Part shown: positions 21,161 to 29,003 of the stretch, one piece after another
How positions within the stretch are numbered: position 1 is the first letter of the stretch
Layout: every line of letters begins with the position of its first letter
Source of the DNA: Carthagonibacter sp032251515
GTDB lineage: Bacteria; Gemmatimonadota; Gemmatimonadetes; Palauibacterales; Palauibacteraceae
Length of the DNA stretch: 64,000 nucleotides
Reading direction: 5' to 3'
NCBI GenBank assembly: GCA_032251515.1
Contig: JAVVDU010000002.1
Coordinates: 62,001 to 126,000, forward strand
The notes under the pieces: model-generated
The model's database searches: none
The model's input: only the letters and a program-made list of their open reading frames with translations
Told to the model about the DNA's origin: nothing
Made by a program: the position numbers and the translations under genes

Positions 21161-21877
21161 TCAGTCCTCGTGCTCGAGCAGGCGCTCGCGGCGGTCGCGG
21201 GGCCGCCGCAGGGCCGCGGACGGTTCGACGCCGCTGACCCGGTTCTGCCGGGTCGAGTTCCCGAACGGCTGCGCCACCAGGCGGATCGCCTCGGGGGGCA
21301 GGTTCGGCCGGCCAGCCGCGTCCGGGTCCTCCTCGCGCAACGCCCGGTTGGAGAGAGACTCTCCCTTGATCTTCTCCTGGACCATCAGGAGCCCGTAGAT
21401 CAGCCCCTCGGGCCGCGGCGGGCAACCCGGCACGTACACGTCGACGGGCACGATCTGGTCGATGCCCTGGACGATCGTGTAGTTGTCGAACATGCCGCCG
21501 CTGCTCGCGCAGGCGCCCATCGAGACGCACCACTTTGGCTGCGGCATCTGGTCCCAGATCCGCCGCATGACCGGCGCGAGCTTGTAGGACACCCGGCCGG
21601 CGACGATCATCAGGTCCGCCTGCCGGGGGCTGAACGACATCCGCTCCATTCCGAAGCGGGCCAGGTCGTACTTCGAGGCCGCCGCCGCCATCATCTCGAT
21701 GGCGCAGCAGGCGGTTCCGAACGGCATCGGCCAGATCGAGTTCCGGCGCGACCAGTTGATGACGTAATCGAGCCTCGTGGTGAGCCACGAGCGGGGGACC
21801 CCGGTGTCGAAGTCCTCCCCGCCCTCTCCCTCGGGAGGCACCACGGGAAGCTCCTTGCGCATGTCGGCCTTACCCAT
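21161..21877 (-). CDS. nuoB: NADH-quinone oxidoreductase subunit B (cluster N2)
   Basis: NuoB ligates N2, the cluster that reduces quinone. The 238-aa protein has the unusual tandem cysteines Cys57-Cys58 in GTACCAIEMM, then Cys123 in MGACASSGG and Cys152 in VPGCPPRPE, the full N2 ligand set. A C-terminal tail of about 60 Arg/Glu-rich residues exceeds the common length of 160-220. It follows nuoA by 21 bp. Confidence 0.97.
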   Translation of the reverse strand: MGKADMRKELPVVPPEGEGGEDFDTGVPRSWLTTRLDYVINWSRRNSIWPMPFGTACCAIEMMAAAASKYDLARFGMERMSFSPRQADLMIVAGRVSYKLAPVMRRIWDQMPQPKWCVSMGACASSGGMFDNYTIVQGIDQIVPVDVYVPGCPPRPEGLIYGLLMVQEKIKGESLSNRALREEDPDAAGRPNLPPEAIRLVAQPFGNSTRQNRVSGVEPSAALRRPRDRRERLLEHED

Positions 21878-21898
21878 CCGATCCTCGTCTCCCCTGCC

Positions 21899-22255
21899 TC
21901 AATCCCACTCGAGGGCGCCCTTCTTCCACGCGTACGCGAGCCCTGCCGCCAGGACCGCGACGAACACGAACATCTCGATCAGCCCGAACAGCCCGAGGTC
22001 CCGGAACACGGCGGCCCACGGCAGGAAGAAGATCGTCTCGATGTCGAAGACGATGAACAGCATCGCGACGATGTAGAACTTCACCGAGAACCGCTCGCGC
22101 GTGTCCCCCAGCGGGCTGATGCCGGACTCGTACGGGGCCGCCTTGGCCGGCGTCGGCCGGCGGACGCTCGCCAGGTGAGAGAGCACGAGGAAGAGCGCGG
22201 CGTTCAGAAGTCCCACGAGCAGGAGGATCGCGATGCCGACGTATGGCTGCCGCAT
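21899..22255 (-). CDS. nuoA: NADH-quinone oxidoreductase subunit A
   Basis: NuoA is a three-helix membrane subunit of complex I. The 118-aa sequence has hydrophobic segments near residues 8-28, 62-82 and 88-110, and the family motif YESGISPLGDTRERFSVKFY followed by FDIETIFF, with acidic residues in the loop near the quinone site. It is the first gene of the 14.3-kb nuo operon, so the operon promoter should lie just upstream between this gene and the divergent hydrolase. Confidence 0.97.
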   Translation of the reverse strand: MRQPYVGIAILLLVGLLNAALFLVLSHLASVRRPTPAKAAPYESGISPLGDTRERFSVKFYIVAMLFIVFDIETIFFLPWAAVFRDLGLFGLIEMFVFVAVLAAGLAYAWKKGALEWD

Positions 22256-22272
22256 GAGCGCCCCGGCACTTC

Positions 22273-22286
22273 GTGAAAGGTTTCAC
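22273..22286. promoter_or_regulatory. palindrome in the nuo operon leader
   Basis: A 14-bp perfect palindrome-like element, GTGAAA-GG-TTTCAC, lies 17 bp upstream of the nuoA start, between the divergent nuo operon and the hydrolase. Six-base arms with a two-base centre are a common shape for dimeric regulator sites. It is AT-richer than the surroundings. The regulator is unknown; chance occurrence is possible for arms of this size. Confidence 0.35.
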
Positions 22287-22326
22287 TTGCCCCGCCCCAT
22301 CCGGACGCGAGCGGTTTCCGACCGCG

Positions 22327-22332
22327 TGTCAA
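22327..22332 (-). promoter_or_regulatory. candidate -35 box for the nuo operon
   Basis: Read on the minus strand this is a perfect TTGACA, 71 bp upstream of nuoA. No convincing -10 hexamer lies 16-18 bp downstream (that stretch is GC only), so the promoter may depend on an activator or use another sigma factor. A small inverted repeat, GCGGT-TTCCG-ACCGC, sits in the spacer region. The position is right for the operon promoter, but the evidence is incomplete. Confidence 0.3.
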
Positions 22333-22401
22333 CGTGCGATGTTGCGAGGACTTCAACGGCGTGTCCGCGGACCCGCGGGTGCGCGCCGGGAACAAGAGAC
22401 A

Positions 22402-23274
22402 ATGACCTGTCCTCGCGCACAAGAGCCCTCGGGGCCCGATCGCCGGCGCACGGTGCCCGTCCCGGGGGCCCGGCTCCGGGTGCGTGTGGAGGGGACGGGC
22501 CCGGACGTCCTGCTGCTGCACGGACTCAGCGCGCACGGGGGGGAATGGGACGCCGTGGCGAAGCGCCTGGAGGGCCGCTTCCGCCTGATCCGACCCGACC
22601 TGGCGGATCGCGGCCGGTCCGTGTCCCGGCCGGGGGCCCGGTTCCGCCTGCGCGACGAGGTGACACGGCTCGCCGCGCTCATCGAAGCGATAGGGGCGAC
22701 CCGGCCGCTCGTCGTCGGCCACTCCCACGGGGCCGCGCTCGCCGTCGCCCTGGCGGAGGGCCGGGACACCGCGGGGCTGCTGCTCCTGAACCCGGTCACG
22801 CCCTGGACACCACGGCCCGCGGCACTGGCCCTTCTCCGGCCGGCGCCGGTGCGCCTGTGCCTGGCCCCGCTCCTGCGCCACTTCCGCCGCCCCCTCACCC
22901 GCTATATCCTGAGCCGGCGTGTCTACGCCGATCCGGGCGGCGCGACCCGCCGGGCCGTGGAGCGGTACGCCGCGCCTCTCGCCCGGACCCGGCGGGTCCG
23001 CCGGCTGCTGCGGGTGCTGGCGGACTGGCGGCCGTCCGAGCTGTCGCCGCCGGCCCGGCCTCCCGCTCCGGCGGTCGTCGTGGCGGGCGCCCGCGACCGG
23101 CGGATCCCGGTGGGACAGGCGGCGCGCTGGGCGGAAGCGCTGCAGGCGGAGTTCCTGGTGTTCGATGACTGCGCGCACGGGGTCCCGGAGGAGGCTCCCG
23201 ACCGCGTGGCGGCCCTCGTCGTCCGATTGCTCGCGTCCTCCGGAAAGGCCCGCGCCGGTGAGCATCAAGAGTGA
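22402..23274 (+). CDS. alpha/beta-fold hydrolase
   Basis: This 290-aa protein has the alpha/beta hydrolase layout: the oxyanion HG at 40-41 (LLLHGLSAHGGEW), the nucleophile elbow GHSHGAA with Ser108, an acid in ARDRRIP, and a C-terminal His in CAHGVPEEAPDRVA. The specific substrate cannot be read. It is divergent from nuoA, and its end overlaps the dcd start by 17 bp, so the two are co-expressed. I chose the ATG at MTCPRAQEP; the frame is open 43 codons upstream but would cover the nuo leader palindrome. Confidence 0.85.
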   Translation: MTCPRAQEPSGPDRRRTVPVPGARLRVRVEGTGPDVLLLHGLSAHGGEWDAVAKRLEGRFRLIRPDLADRGRSVSRPGARFRLRDEVTRLAALIEAIGATRPLVVGHSHGAALAVALAEGRDTAGLLLLNPVTPWTPRPAALALLRPAPVRLCLAPLLRHFRRPLTRYILSRRVYADPGGATRRAVERYAAPLARTRRVRRLLRVLADWRPSELSPPARPPAPAVVVAGARDRRIPVGQAARWAEALQAEFLVFDDCAHGVPEEAPDRVAALVVRLLASSGKARAGEHQE

Positions 23275-23812
23275 CCGCTGGATTCGCCGCATGGCCCTCG
23301 AGCACGGCATGATCGAGCCGTTCGCCGAGCAGGCGTCGCGACCCGGACGCATCTCGTGGGGGCTCAGCAGCTACGGGTACGACATGCGCGTCTCGGACGA
23401 GTTCCGGATCTTCCACAACGCGCTCGCCCCCGTGGTCGACCCGAAGGCGTTCGACGATCGCTCCTTCGTACCGTTTCAGGGCGACGTATGCATCGTCCCC
23501 CCGAACTCGTTCGCCCTCGCCCGTTCGGTGGAGTACTTCCGCATTCCGCGCAACGTCCTCACGATCTGCGTCGGGAAGTCCACCTACGCCCGCTGCGGCA
23601 TCATCACGAACGTCACGCCGTTCGAGCCCGAGTGGGAGGGACACGTGACCCTCGAGATCAGCAACACGACACCGCTGCCGGCCCGGATCTACGCGAACGA
23701 GGGAATCGCCCAGGTCCTGTTCTTCGAGTCGAGCGAGGACTGCGAGACGAGCTACGCGGACAAAAAGGGAAAGTACCAGGGCCAGACCGGCGTGACGCCG
23801 CCGCGTCTCTGA
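23258..23812 (+). CDS. dcd: dCTP deaminase
   Basis: Dcd deaminates dCTP to dUTP in the thymidylate pathway. The 184-aa protein matches the family throughout: GLSSYGYDMRV near 36-45, the SxxAR motif with Ser108 and Arg112 in VGKSTYARCG, the HVTLEISN segment with the catalytic Glu133, and the C-terminal GKYQGQ loop that closes on substrate. The start is a GTG within the end of the hydrolase gene, with GGAAAGG upstream, giving the conserved SIKSDRWIR opening. Only a monofunctional deaminase versus bifunctional deaminase/dUTPase choice stays open. Confidence 0.95.
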   Translation: MSIKSDRWIRRMALEHGMIEPFAEQASRPGRISWGLSSYGYDMRVSDEFRIFHNALAPVVDPKAFDDRSFVPFQGDVCIVPPNSFALARSVEYFRIPRNVLTICVGKSTYARCGIITNVTPFEPEWEGHVTLEISNTTPLPARIYANEGIAQVLFFESSEDCETSYADKKGKYQGQTGVTPPRL

Positions 23813-23843
23813 GCGGCGTTCCGAGCGGCCGCAGCGGCGCGGT

Positions 23844-23939
23844 TCAGCGGGACGACGACGACGCCTTCCCGGTGTCGGCCGGCGGGTCGGAAGCCGGATC
23901 GCGACGCGCGCCGGCCCGCAGGCAGAGGGCCCAGCCGGC
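23844..23939 (-). CDS. possible C-terminal fragment of a gene lost in the assembly gap
   Basis: On the minus strand an open frame leaves the N gap and ends at TGA 31 bp downstream of the dcd stop. Its last 32 codons encode a mix of small, basic and Ser-rich residues ending KASSSSR. It would be convergent with dcd. Nothing identifies a family, and open frames are frequent in DNA this GC-rich, so it may be non-coding. Confidence 0.2.
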   Translation of the reverse strand, partial: AGWALCLRAGARRDPASDPPADTGKASSSSR

Positions 23940-24039
23940 NNNNNNNNNNNNNNNNNNNNNNNNNNNNNNNNNNNNNNNNNNNNNNNNNNNNNNNNNNNNN
24001 NNNNNNNNNNNNNNNNNNNNNNNNNNNNNNNNNNNNNNN
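23940..24039. other. assembly gap of 100 N
   Basis: A run of exactly 100 undetermined bases, the usual placeholder for a scaffold gap of unknown size. It cuts off the start of the HD-GYP gene to its right and whatever lay between it and dcd. Gene order across this point should not be trusted as true adjacency. Confidence 0.99.
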
Positions 24040-25293
24040 CCGGCCCGGATCGACGCCGTGGTGCGCGAGGCGCTGGGCGAGGTGGACCCGGCCCCGGTGT
24101 ACCTGGATCCGGCGGAGCCCCCGGAAGATCCCGTCGCCGCCGCGCGGGCCGCCGGTGCGTCCTTGCTCCTCGTGGCGTCATCGGCCCTGCCGGGCGGCAC
24201 CGTCGCCCCGCCGTCCGATCCGCAGGACCCGGCGGTCCTGCTCCTGCTCGATGGAACCGCCGCGGACCCGGGCGCGGCGGAGCGTCCGGGCGAAGTGCCG
24301 CACCTGGCGCTACCCGCGTCCCGCGGCGTGCTGGTGGCCGTGCTGCGCGCCCTGCTGGCGGCGCATCCCCGGCAGGCCCCGGTCCGTGCCCGCGCGCCGG
24401 GCGCCGGATCGGCGGCCGCCCTGTACGAGGCCGCGATCGCGGAAGCGGAGACGGCTCTCCGCCGGGCACGCGCGGGCGAGGGACCGGACCTGGGGAGCGG
24501 CCGCCTGCTCGCCGAGCGCCTCCACACCCACCTGCTTGCCGGAAACGCGCTCCTGAACCGGTCCCTCGAGCCGCACCCGCCCGGCGACCTGGCGCGTCAC
24601 TGCGCGGGCGTGGCCGTGATCGCCGGCCGGATCGCGCTCGGCCTGGCATGGGAGACCGAGGACGTGCTGCGCGTGATCCAGGCGGGGCTCGTCCACGACA
24701 TCGGCATGGTCCGGCTGCCCGCGGGACTCCTGGCCGACGCCGGGACCTGGTCTCCGGAGGACCGCCGCCACCTGCAGCGGCACCCGGAACTGGGCGCGCG
24801 CCTGCTGCTTCCCGATCTGCCGCGCGCGGAGTGGCTGCACGAGATCGTGCTGCAGGAACACGAGCGGCGGGGCGGCCAGGGCTACCCGCAGGGCCTGCGC
24901 GGGGACGCGATCGTCCCCGGGGCACGCGTCATCGCGGTGGCCGACGTGTTCGAGGCGCTCTCGCACCCCCGCACCTACCGCTCGCCGTTCACGCTCCTCG
25001 AAGCGCTGGAGCAGGTGGCGGGGATGACGGGCGAGTGGTTCGACCCGGCCGTCGTGACGGCGCTCGTGAACGAGATCTCCGCCTTCCCGCTCGACAGCTA
25101 CGTGCAGCTCAGCACGGGCGAGATCGCCCGGGTCACGGCGACGAACCCGGACAACCTGTTCCGGCCCCGCGTGCTGGTCACCTGGGACGGCGAGTGGCGC
25201 CGGGTGGAGCCGCCGCGGCCGCTGGACCTGGCCGAGCGGGGAGACGTACGGGTCGCCCGGGCGCTCCTGGAGAACGAGCTGCCGCTGACCTGA
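24040..25293 (+). CDS. divergent HD-GYP domain protein, 5' end missing in gap
   Basis: The visible 417 residues have an Ala-rich N-terminal part of about 130 residues without a clear family, a short helical linker, then an HD-GYP domain, the type that degrades cyclic di-GMP. The first His (ARHCAG), the HD pair in LVHDIGM, the His in QRHPELGARLL, GQGYPQGL and the AVADVFEAL Asp are present. However, the HHExxDGxGYP motif reads EHERRGGQGYP, so the first His is Glu and the Asp is Gly, and the HDxGK lysine is Met. Activity may be altered or lost. A C-terminal 80 residues follow the domain. Confidence 0.8.
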   Translation, partial: PARIDAVVREALGEVDPAPVYLDPAEPPEDPVAAARAAGASLLLVASSALPGGTVAPPSDPQDPAVLLLLDGTAADPGAAERPGEVPHLALPASRGVLVAVLRALLAAHPRQAPVRARAPGAGSAAALYEAAIAEAETALRRARAGEGPDLGSGRLLAERLHTHLLAGNALLNRSLEPHPPGDLARHCAGVAVIAGRIALGLAWETEDVLRVIQAGLVHDIGMVRLPAGLLADAGTWSPEDRRHLQRHPELGARLLLPDLPRAEWLHEIVLQEHERRGGQGYPQGLRGDAIVPGARVIAVADVFEALSHPRTYRSPFTLLEALEQVAGMTGEWFDPAVVTALVNEISAFPLDSYVQLSTGEIARVTATNPDNLFRPRVLVTWDGEWRRVEPPRPLDLAERGDVRVARALLENELPLT

Positions 25294-25324
25294 CGACGCG
25301 CCGTGACGCGCGGGCGGGACCGGC

Positions 25325-25852
25325 TCAGGCCGGCTCGACGAGGTAGGAGGTCTCCGCCTGCAGGTAGCCGACGAGTCGGACCCGGCGGCCGAACCGCAGC
25401 TCCTCTCCACCCGTGTGTATGCGGACGATGTGGAGCACCCCGGCCTCGTCCTGCCACTGTGCCCGCCCCGACGCCGGCTGCGCGCCGGCATAGCGGGACA
25501 CGATGCGCGCTTCCGCTCCCTCCATCCCCGGCGCGGTGAAGGCGACGCCCTCCACGGGCGGCAGGACCTTGCGCCGCAGGGCGCGCACCCCCCGGCCGAT
25601 GAGGTGACCGGCCACGGCCGCTACCCCGAGAACGACCGGAAAGCGCGCCCCGATCTCCATGACGCCGAAGTCGTGCAGGGCCCCGTTGAGCGTCAGGCCG
25701 ACGACGCCCATCGCCAGCAGGTCCACGGAGAGTCCGGGCGGCCGGCGCCGGCCCGCGCGGGTGACCAGCCGCAGGCCGAGGCCCGCCGCGACGAGGCCGA
25801 GAAAGGGCAGGTTGTACCACCGTCCCAGGAAGGCGAGATACTCCACGGCCAC
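25325..25852 (-). CDS. membrane protein with C-terminal OB/NfeD-like domain
   Basis: This 175-aa protein has three probable membrane segments in the first 85 residues (near 13-28, 45-60 and 70-88). These are followed by a soluble part of about 85 residues rich in beta-type sequence, ending RVRLVGYLQAETSYLVEPA. That arrangement resembles YqiJ/NfeD-like (DUF1449) proteins, which work with flotillins in membrane organisation, but no flotillin gene is adjacent. It is convergent with the HD-GYP gene and 30 bp downstream of mdh. Function is not established. Confidence 0.6.
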   Translation of the reverse strand: MAVEYLAFLGRWYNLPFLGLVAAGLGLRLVTRAGRRRPPGLSVDLLAMGVVGLTLNGALHDFGVMEIGARFPVVLGVAAVAGHLIGRGVRALRRKVLPPVEGVAFTAPGMEGAEARIVSRYAGAQPASGRAQWQDEAGVLHIVRIHTGGEELRFGRRVRLVGYLQAETSYLVEPA

Positions 25853-25882
25853 CCCCGCCCTTCCCCGTCGCCCGCGCCGCCC

Positions 25883-26809
25883 TCAGTCCGGCAGCAGCTC
25901 CATCGTCTCCTGCACCGCCGCCGCGGAGGCCTCGAGGGCCGACCGCTCATCGCCGGTGAGCGGCACCTCCAGCACCTGCTCGAGCCCCGCCCGTCCGAGC
26001 TTGCAGGGAACGCCGAGGAACAGGCCCTCCAGCCCGAACTCGCCCTCCAGCCACGCCGCGCACGGGAGGACCCGCTTCTTGTCGCGGACGATCGACTCGA
26101 CCATCTGCACCGCGGCCGAGGAGGGAGCGTAGTACGCGCTTCCCGTCCCGAGCAGCTTCACGATCTCTCCCCCGCCCTTGCGGGTACGCTCCACCAGCGC
26201 CTCGATCCGATCCCCGGGAAGCAGCTCGGTGAGGGGAATTCCGCCCACCGAGACGCTGCTCACGACCGGGACCATGCTGTCGCCGTGGCCGCCGAGCACC
26301 AGCGCCTGGATGTCCTCCACGCTCACGTCGAGCTCGAGCGCGATGAAGCTGCGGAACCGCGCCGTGTCGAGGATCCCGGCCATCCCGACGACGCGCCGTC
26401 GCGGGAAGCCCGTGGCCCGCATCGCCACGAACGACATCACGTCGAGCGGGTTCGTCACCATGACGATGATCGCATCCGGGCTGACGCGGGCGATCTCCTT
26501 CGAGATGCCACCCACGATCTCCGCGTTCTTCCGGAGGAGGTCGTCCCGGCTCATGCCCGGCTTGCGGGCGAGTCCGGCGGTCACCACGTAGATGCCCGAG
26601 CCCTCCGTCGGGCCGTACTCCTGCGCCCCGATCACGCGGGTGTCGAATCCCTCGACGGGTGCCGATTCCCACTGGTCGAGCGCCTTGCCCTGCGGGACGC
26701 CCTCCAGGATGTCGACGACCACCACCTCGCGCGCCAGCTCGCGCTCGGCGATCCGCTGCGCCGTCGTCGCCCCGACGTGTCCCGCTCCAACTACGGTGAT
26801 CCTGTCCAC
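25883..26809 (-). CDS. mdh: malate dehydrogenase
   Basis: Mdh oxidises malate to oxaloacetate with NAD in the TCA cycle. The 308-aa lactate/malate dehydrogenase-family protein has the NAD fold GAGHVGATTA, the substrate loop ARKPGMSR whose two Args mark malate rather than lactate use, VTNPLDVMSF, and the catalytic His in GGHGDSMVP. Length fits the LDH-like (single-fold) Mdh group. The start is GTG. A promoter candidate lies about 75 bp upstream. Confidence 0.95.
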   Translation of the reverse strand: MDRITVVGAGHVGATTAQRIAERELAREVVVVDILEGVPQGKALDQWESAPVEGFDTRVIGAQEYGPTEGSGIYVVTAGLARKPGMSRDDLLRKNAEIVGGISKEIARVSPDAIIVMVTNPLDVMSFVAMRATGFPRRRVVGMAGILDTARFRSFIALELDVSVEDIQALVLGGHGDSMVPVVSSVSVGGIPLTELLPGDRIEALVERTRKGGGEIVKLLGTGSAYYAPSSAAVQMVESIVRDKKRVLPCAAWLEGEFGLEGLFLGVPCKLGRAGLEQVLEVPLTGDERSALEASAAAVQETMELLPD

Positions 26810-26884
26810 GATGAACCGTCCGTGCTTGTGGTGGGGAGGGAGGCGAGGCCGCCCTCTTCGCGAGAAGGTCCGTGCGTGGGCTTC

Positions 26885-26913
26885 AACTTACGGGTGATGA
26901 CGGAGCCCGTCCA
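26885..26913 (-). promoter_or_regulatory. candidate promoter for mdh
   Basis: On the minus strand TGGACG (26908-26913) and TAAGTT (26885-26890) are 17 bp apart, an optimal sigma70 spacing, and the pair lies between the 79-aa gene and mdh, pointing to mdh. The hexamers match consensus at four and three positions, so support is modest, but the same TGGAC / TAnnTT pattern recurs at other genes in this window. Confidence 0.35.
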
Positions 26914-26937
26914 CCGGGCGGCGGGCGTCGTTCCCGC

Positions 26938-27177
26938 TCAGTTCCGGCGCGCGGCCAGGTAGTCGGCTCGGCGGGCCGCCTCCTCGGCGATCGCCTCCAG
27001 CGCCCGGTCCCAGCGCTCCGGGCTCATCCGGTCCACGAACCGCGCCAGGAGGCCGACCAGTTCGCGGGCCTCGCCGCGGGTGAGCGGCGCTTCGGGATCT
27101 TCCGCCTCCAGGCGGGCTCGGAACCTCTCCAGTTCCTCCCGTTCCTCCCGATATCGATTCCGGTCCTCCCACGTCAT
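26938..27177 (-). CDS. small helical hypothetical protein
   Basis: A 79-aa, strongly charged protein with alternating Arg/Glu and hydrophobic residues, probably two or three amphipathic helices, beginning MTWEDRNRYREEREELERF. No enzyme motif, signal or membrane segment is visible. It starts 34 bp after the moaA stop on the same strand, so it may be the last gene of the molybdopterin operon. I do not recognise the family. Confidence 0.6.
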   Translation of the reverse strand: MTWEDRNRYREEREELERFRARLEAEDPEAPLTRGEARELVGLLARFVDRMSPERWDRALEAIAEEAARRADYLAARRN

Positions 27178-27211
27178 CGCCGTCTCCCTCTGCGCGTCCG
27201 GGTCATCCGCG

Positions 27212-28192
27212 TCATCCGCCGACCTGGCTCAGCGCGGCGAGGCCGCCGCTGCCCTTTGCGGAACCGAGCTGCAGCAAGTGTCGTTCCGGCTTGCCGGCGA
27301 GCGCCCGTTCGACCGCGGCCCGGATCGGGACGCCGGCGCGGAGCGGTGTCCGCAGGTCGACTTCGTGCGTCCCGAACAGGCAGGTCCGCAGCCGGCCGTC
27401 GGCCGTGAGGCGCATCCGGTTGCAGCGGTCGCAGTAGTCGTGCGACAGGGGCGTGATGACACCGACCGAGCCCGGCGCCCCGGGGAACCGGAAGCAGCGC
27501 GCCGGACCATTTCCCGGAGGGCCCTCGTCCGGGACCAGCTCCTCCAGCGCCGCCACGCGCCCGAGGATCTCGTCGGCGCCCACGAACCGCTCCGCCAGGT
27601 GCAGGTTCTCCTCCACCGGCATGAGCTCGATGAACCGGACGTGCCAGGGCCGCTCGCGGGTGATCGCGGCGAGATCCGGCACCTCGTCATCGTTCAGGCC
27701 GCGCAGCACCACCGTGTTGATCTTGAGCGGCGCGAACCCGAGCCGCTCGGCCTCCTCGATCCCCTCCAGCATCGCGTCGAAGAACCGGGCGGGCCGTCGC
27801 GCGATCGTCTCGAACCGGTCACGCTGCAGGGTGTCGACGCTGACGTTCACCCGGTCGAGACCGGCCTCCCGCAACTCCGTCGCGCGGTCTGCCAGGAGGA
27901 CCGCGTTCGTCGACAGCGCGAGATCCTCGATGCCCGGAACGGCCCGGATCATCCGCACGAGCTCGGGCAGATCGCGGCGTACCAGGGGCTCCCCCCCCGT
28001 GAGGCGGACCGCGCGCAGGCCGAGGTCCGCCATCTGCCGGACCGCGGAGACGATCTCCTCGAAGGTGAGGAGCGCGGGACGTGGCAGCCACGCGAGGCCT
28101 TCGACTGGAAGGCAGTACGCGCAACGCAGGTTGCACTTGTCCGTCACCGAGATCCGGAGGTAGTCGATCCGGCGCCCGAAGCCGTCCTTCAT
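27212..28192 (-). CDS. moaA: GTP 3',8-cyclase (radical SAM, molybdopterin synthesis)
   Basis: MoaA converts GTP to the cyclic precursor of molybdenum cofactor. The 326-aa protein has the radical SAM motif CNLRCAYC (CxxxCxxC), a C-terminal second cluster CxxCx13C (CDRC ... RTC), and the GG pair at the very C-terminus (SQVGG) that is required for activity. Length is standard. Its start overlaps the moaE stop as ATGA, so it is coupled to the other molybdopterin genes. Confidence 0.97.
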   Translation of the reverse strand: MKDGFGRRIDYLRISVTDKCNLRCAYCLPVEGLAWLPRPALLTFEEIVSAVRQMADLGLRAVRLTGGEPLVRRDLPELVRMIRAVPGIEDLALSTNAVLLADRATELREAGLDRVNVSVDTLQRDRFETIARRPARFFDAMLEGIEEAERLGFAPLKINTVVLRGLNDDEVPDLAAITRERPWHVRFIELMPVEENLHLAERFVGADEILGRVAALEELVPDEGPPGNGPARCFRFPGAPGSVGVITPLSHDYCDRCNRMRLTADGRLRTCLFGTHEVDLRTPLRAGVPIRAAVERALAGKPERHLLQLGSAKGSGGLAALSQVGG

Positions 28193-28665
28193 GCCCCTCC
28201 TTCGTCATACGTCCGCATCGGAACCTCATCCGCGGACCGGACGCCGGGATCGACGCCGTCCAGCCAGCGACTCGTGCCGTCCTCGTAGACTTCGCGCTTC
28301 CAGACCGGAAGCCGGCCTTTCACCTGCTCCACCACGTAGCGGGCGGCCGCGAACCCGGCGGCCCGGCGCGGCGCCGCGACGGCGACCAGCAGGCTCCATT
28401 CCCCCGGATGCACATCGCCGGCACGGTGACGGACGGCCACCTGCGTGGCCCCGCACCGCTCGATGGCCTCCGCGCCGATCGCCGCCAGGATGTCCGCGGC
28501 CATCGCTTCGTAGGCTTCGTAGTGGAGAACGCGGACCGCGCGACCCTCGTTCCTGCCGCGCACGCGGCCGCCGAACAGGACCACGGCGCCCTCGCCGCCA
28601 TCCTCGACGAGGCGGAGAAGTCCGTCGGGAGAAATCCGGTCCGTCACGATCTCCGCGCAGCGCAC
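28189..28665 (-). CDS. moaE: molybdopterin synthase catalytic subunit
   Basis: MoaE inserts sulfur from MoaD thiocarboxylate into the cyclic precursor to make molybdopterin. The roughly 158-aa protein has the family features FGGRVRGRNEGRAV, LHYEAYEAMA and the active-site lysines in KGRLPVWKRE. The start is uncertain: no good Shine-Dalgarno is visible, and a GTG 18 codons upstream (28719) would also work. I preferred the GTG giving VRCAEIVTDRIS because it matches the usual N-terminus. It overlaps moaA and follows moaD. Confidence 0.93.
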   Translation of the reverse strand: MRCAEIVTDRISPDGLLRLVEDGGEGAVVLFGGRVRGRNEGRAVRVLHYEAYEAMAADILAAIGAEAIERCGATQVAVRHRAGDVHPGEWSLLVAVAAPRRAAGFAAARYVVEQVKGRLPVWKREVYEDGTSRWLDGVDPGVRSADEVPMRTYDEGGA

Positions 28666-28738
28666 GCCAGGTGACGCAGCGCCCGCGGGACGGGAGCCGG
28701 GAGGCCCTGAAGGCGTCACGGCCGGTCGCGGACCCGGC

Positions 28739-29002
28739 TCAACCGCCGGCGACCGGCGGCACGAGCGCCACCTCGTCCCCCGCCGCAAGATCGCGGTCGG
28801 GCGGGGCGAAGCGCCGGTTCACGGCGACGGCCACCGCGGCGGGAAGCGCGTCGAGCGGCGGCGCCGACCTCAGCTGGTCCACGAGGTCGCGCACCCGGCT
28901 CCCCGGCGGGACGGAGATCTCCATCTCCCCCCGGCCCGCCATCTCCCGGAAGGGCCCGAACAGCAGCAGACGGATCGGGATGCCCGTCTCGACCTGGCGC
29001 AC
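28739..29002 (-). CDS. moaD: molybdopterin synthase sulfur carrier subunit
   Basis: This 87-aa ubiquitin-fold protein carries sulfur as a C-terminal thiocarboxylate for MoaE. It shows the LLLFGPFREMAG opening, a central VRDLVDQL, and the essential C-terminal Gly-Gly (VPPVAGG). It lies one base after the stop of the 98-aa gene and 73 bp before the preferred moaE start. ThiS-like carriers are similar, but moaE next door settles the role. Confidence 0.94.
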   Translation of the reverse strand: MRQVETGIPIRLLLFGPFREMAGRGEMEISVPPGSRVRDLVDQLRSAPPLDALPAAVAVAVNRRFAPPDRDLAAGDEVALVPPVAGG

Positions 29003-29003
29003 G

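Noticed and set aside
22273..22401. Longer hydrolase reading frame beginning at the nuo leader
   Set aside because: It would translate through the palindrome and promoter region; the ATG at 22402 leads directly into the hydrolase domain.
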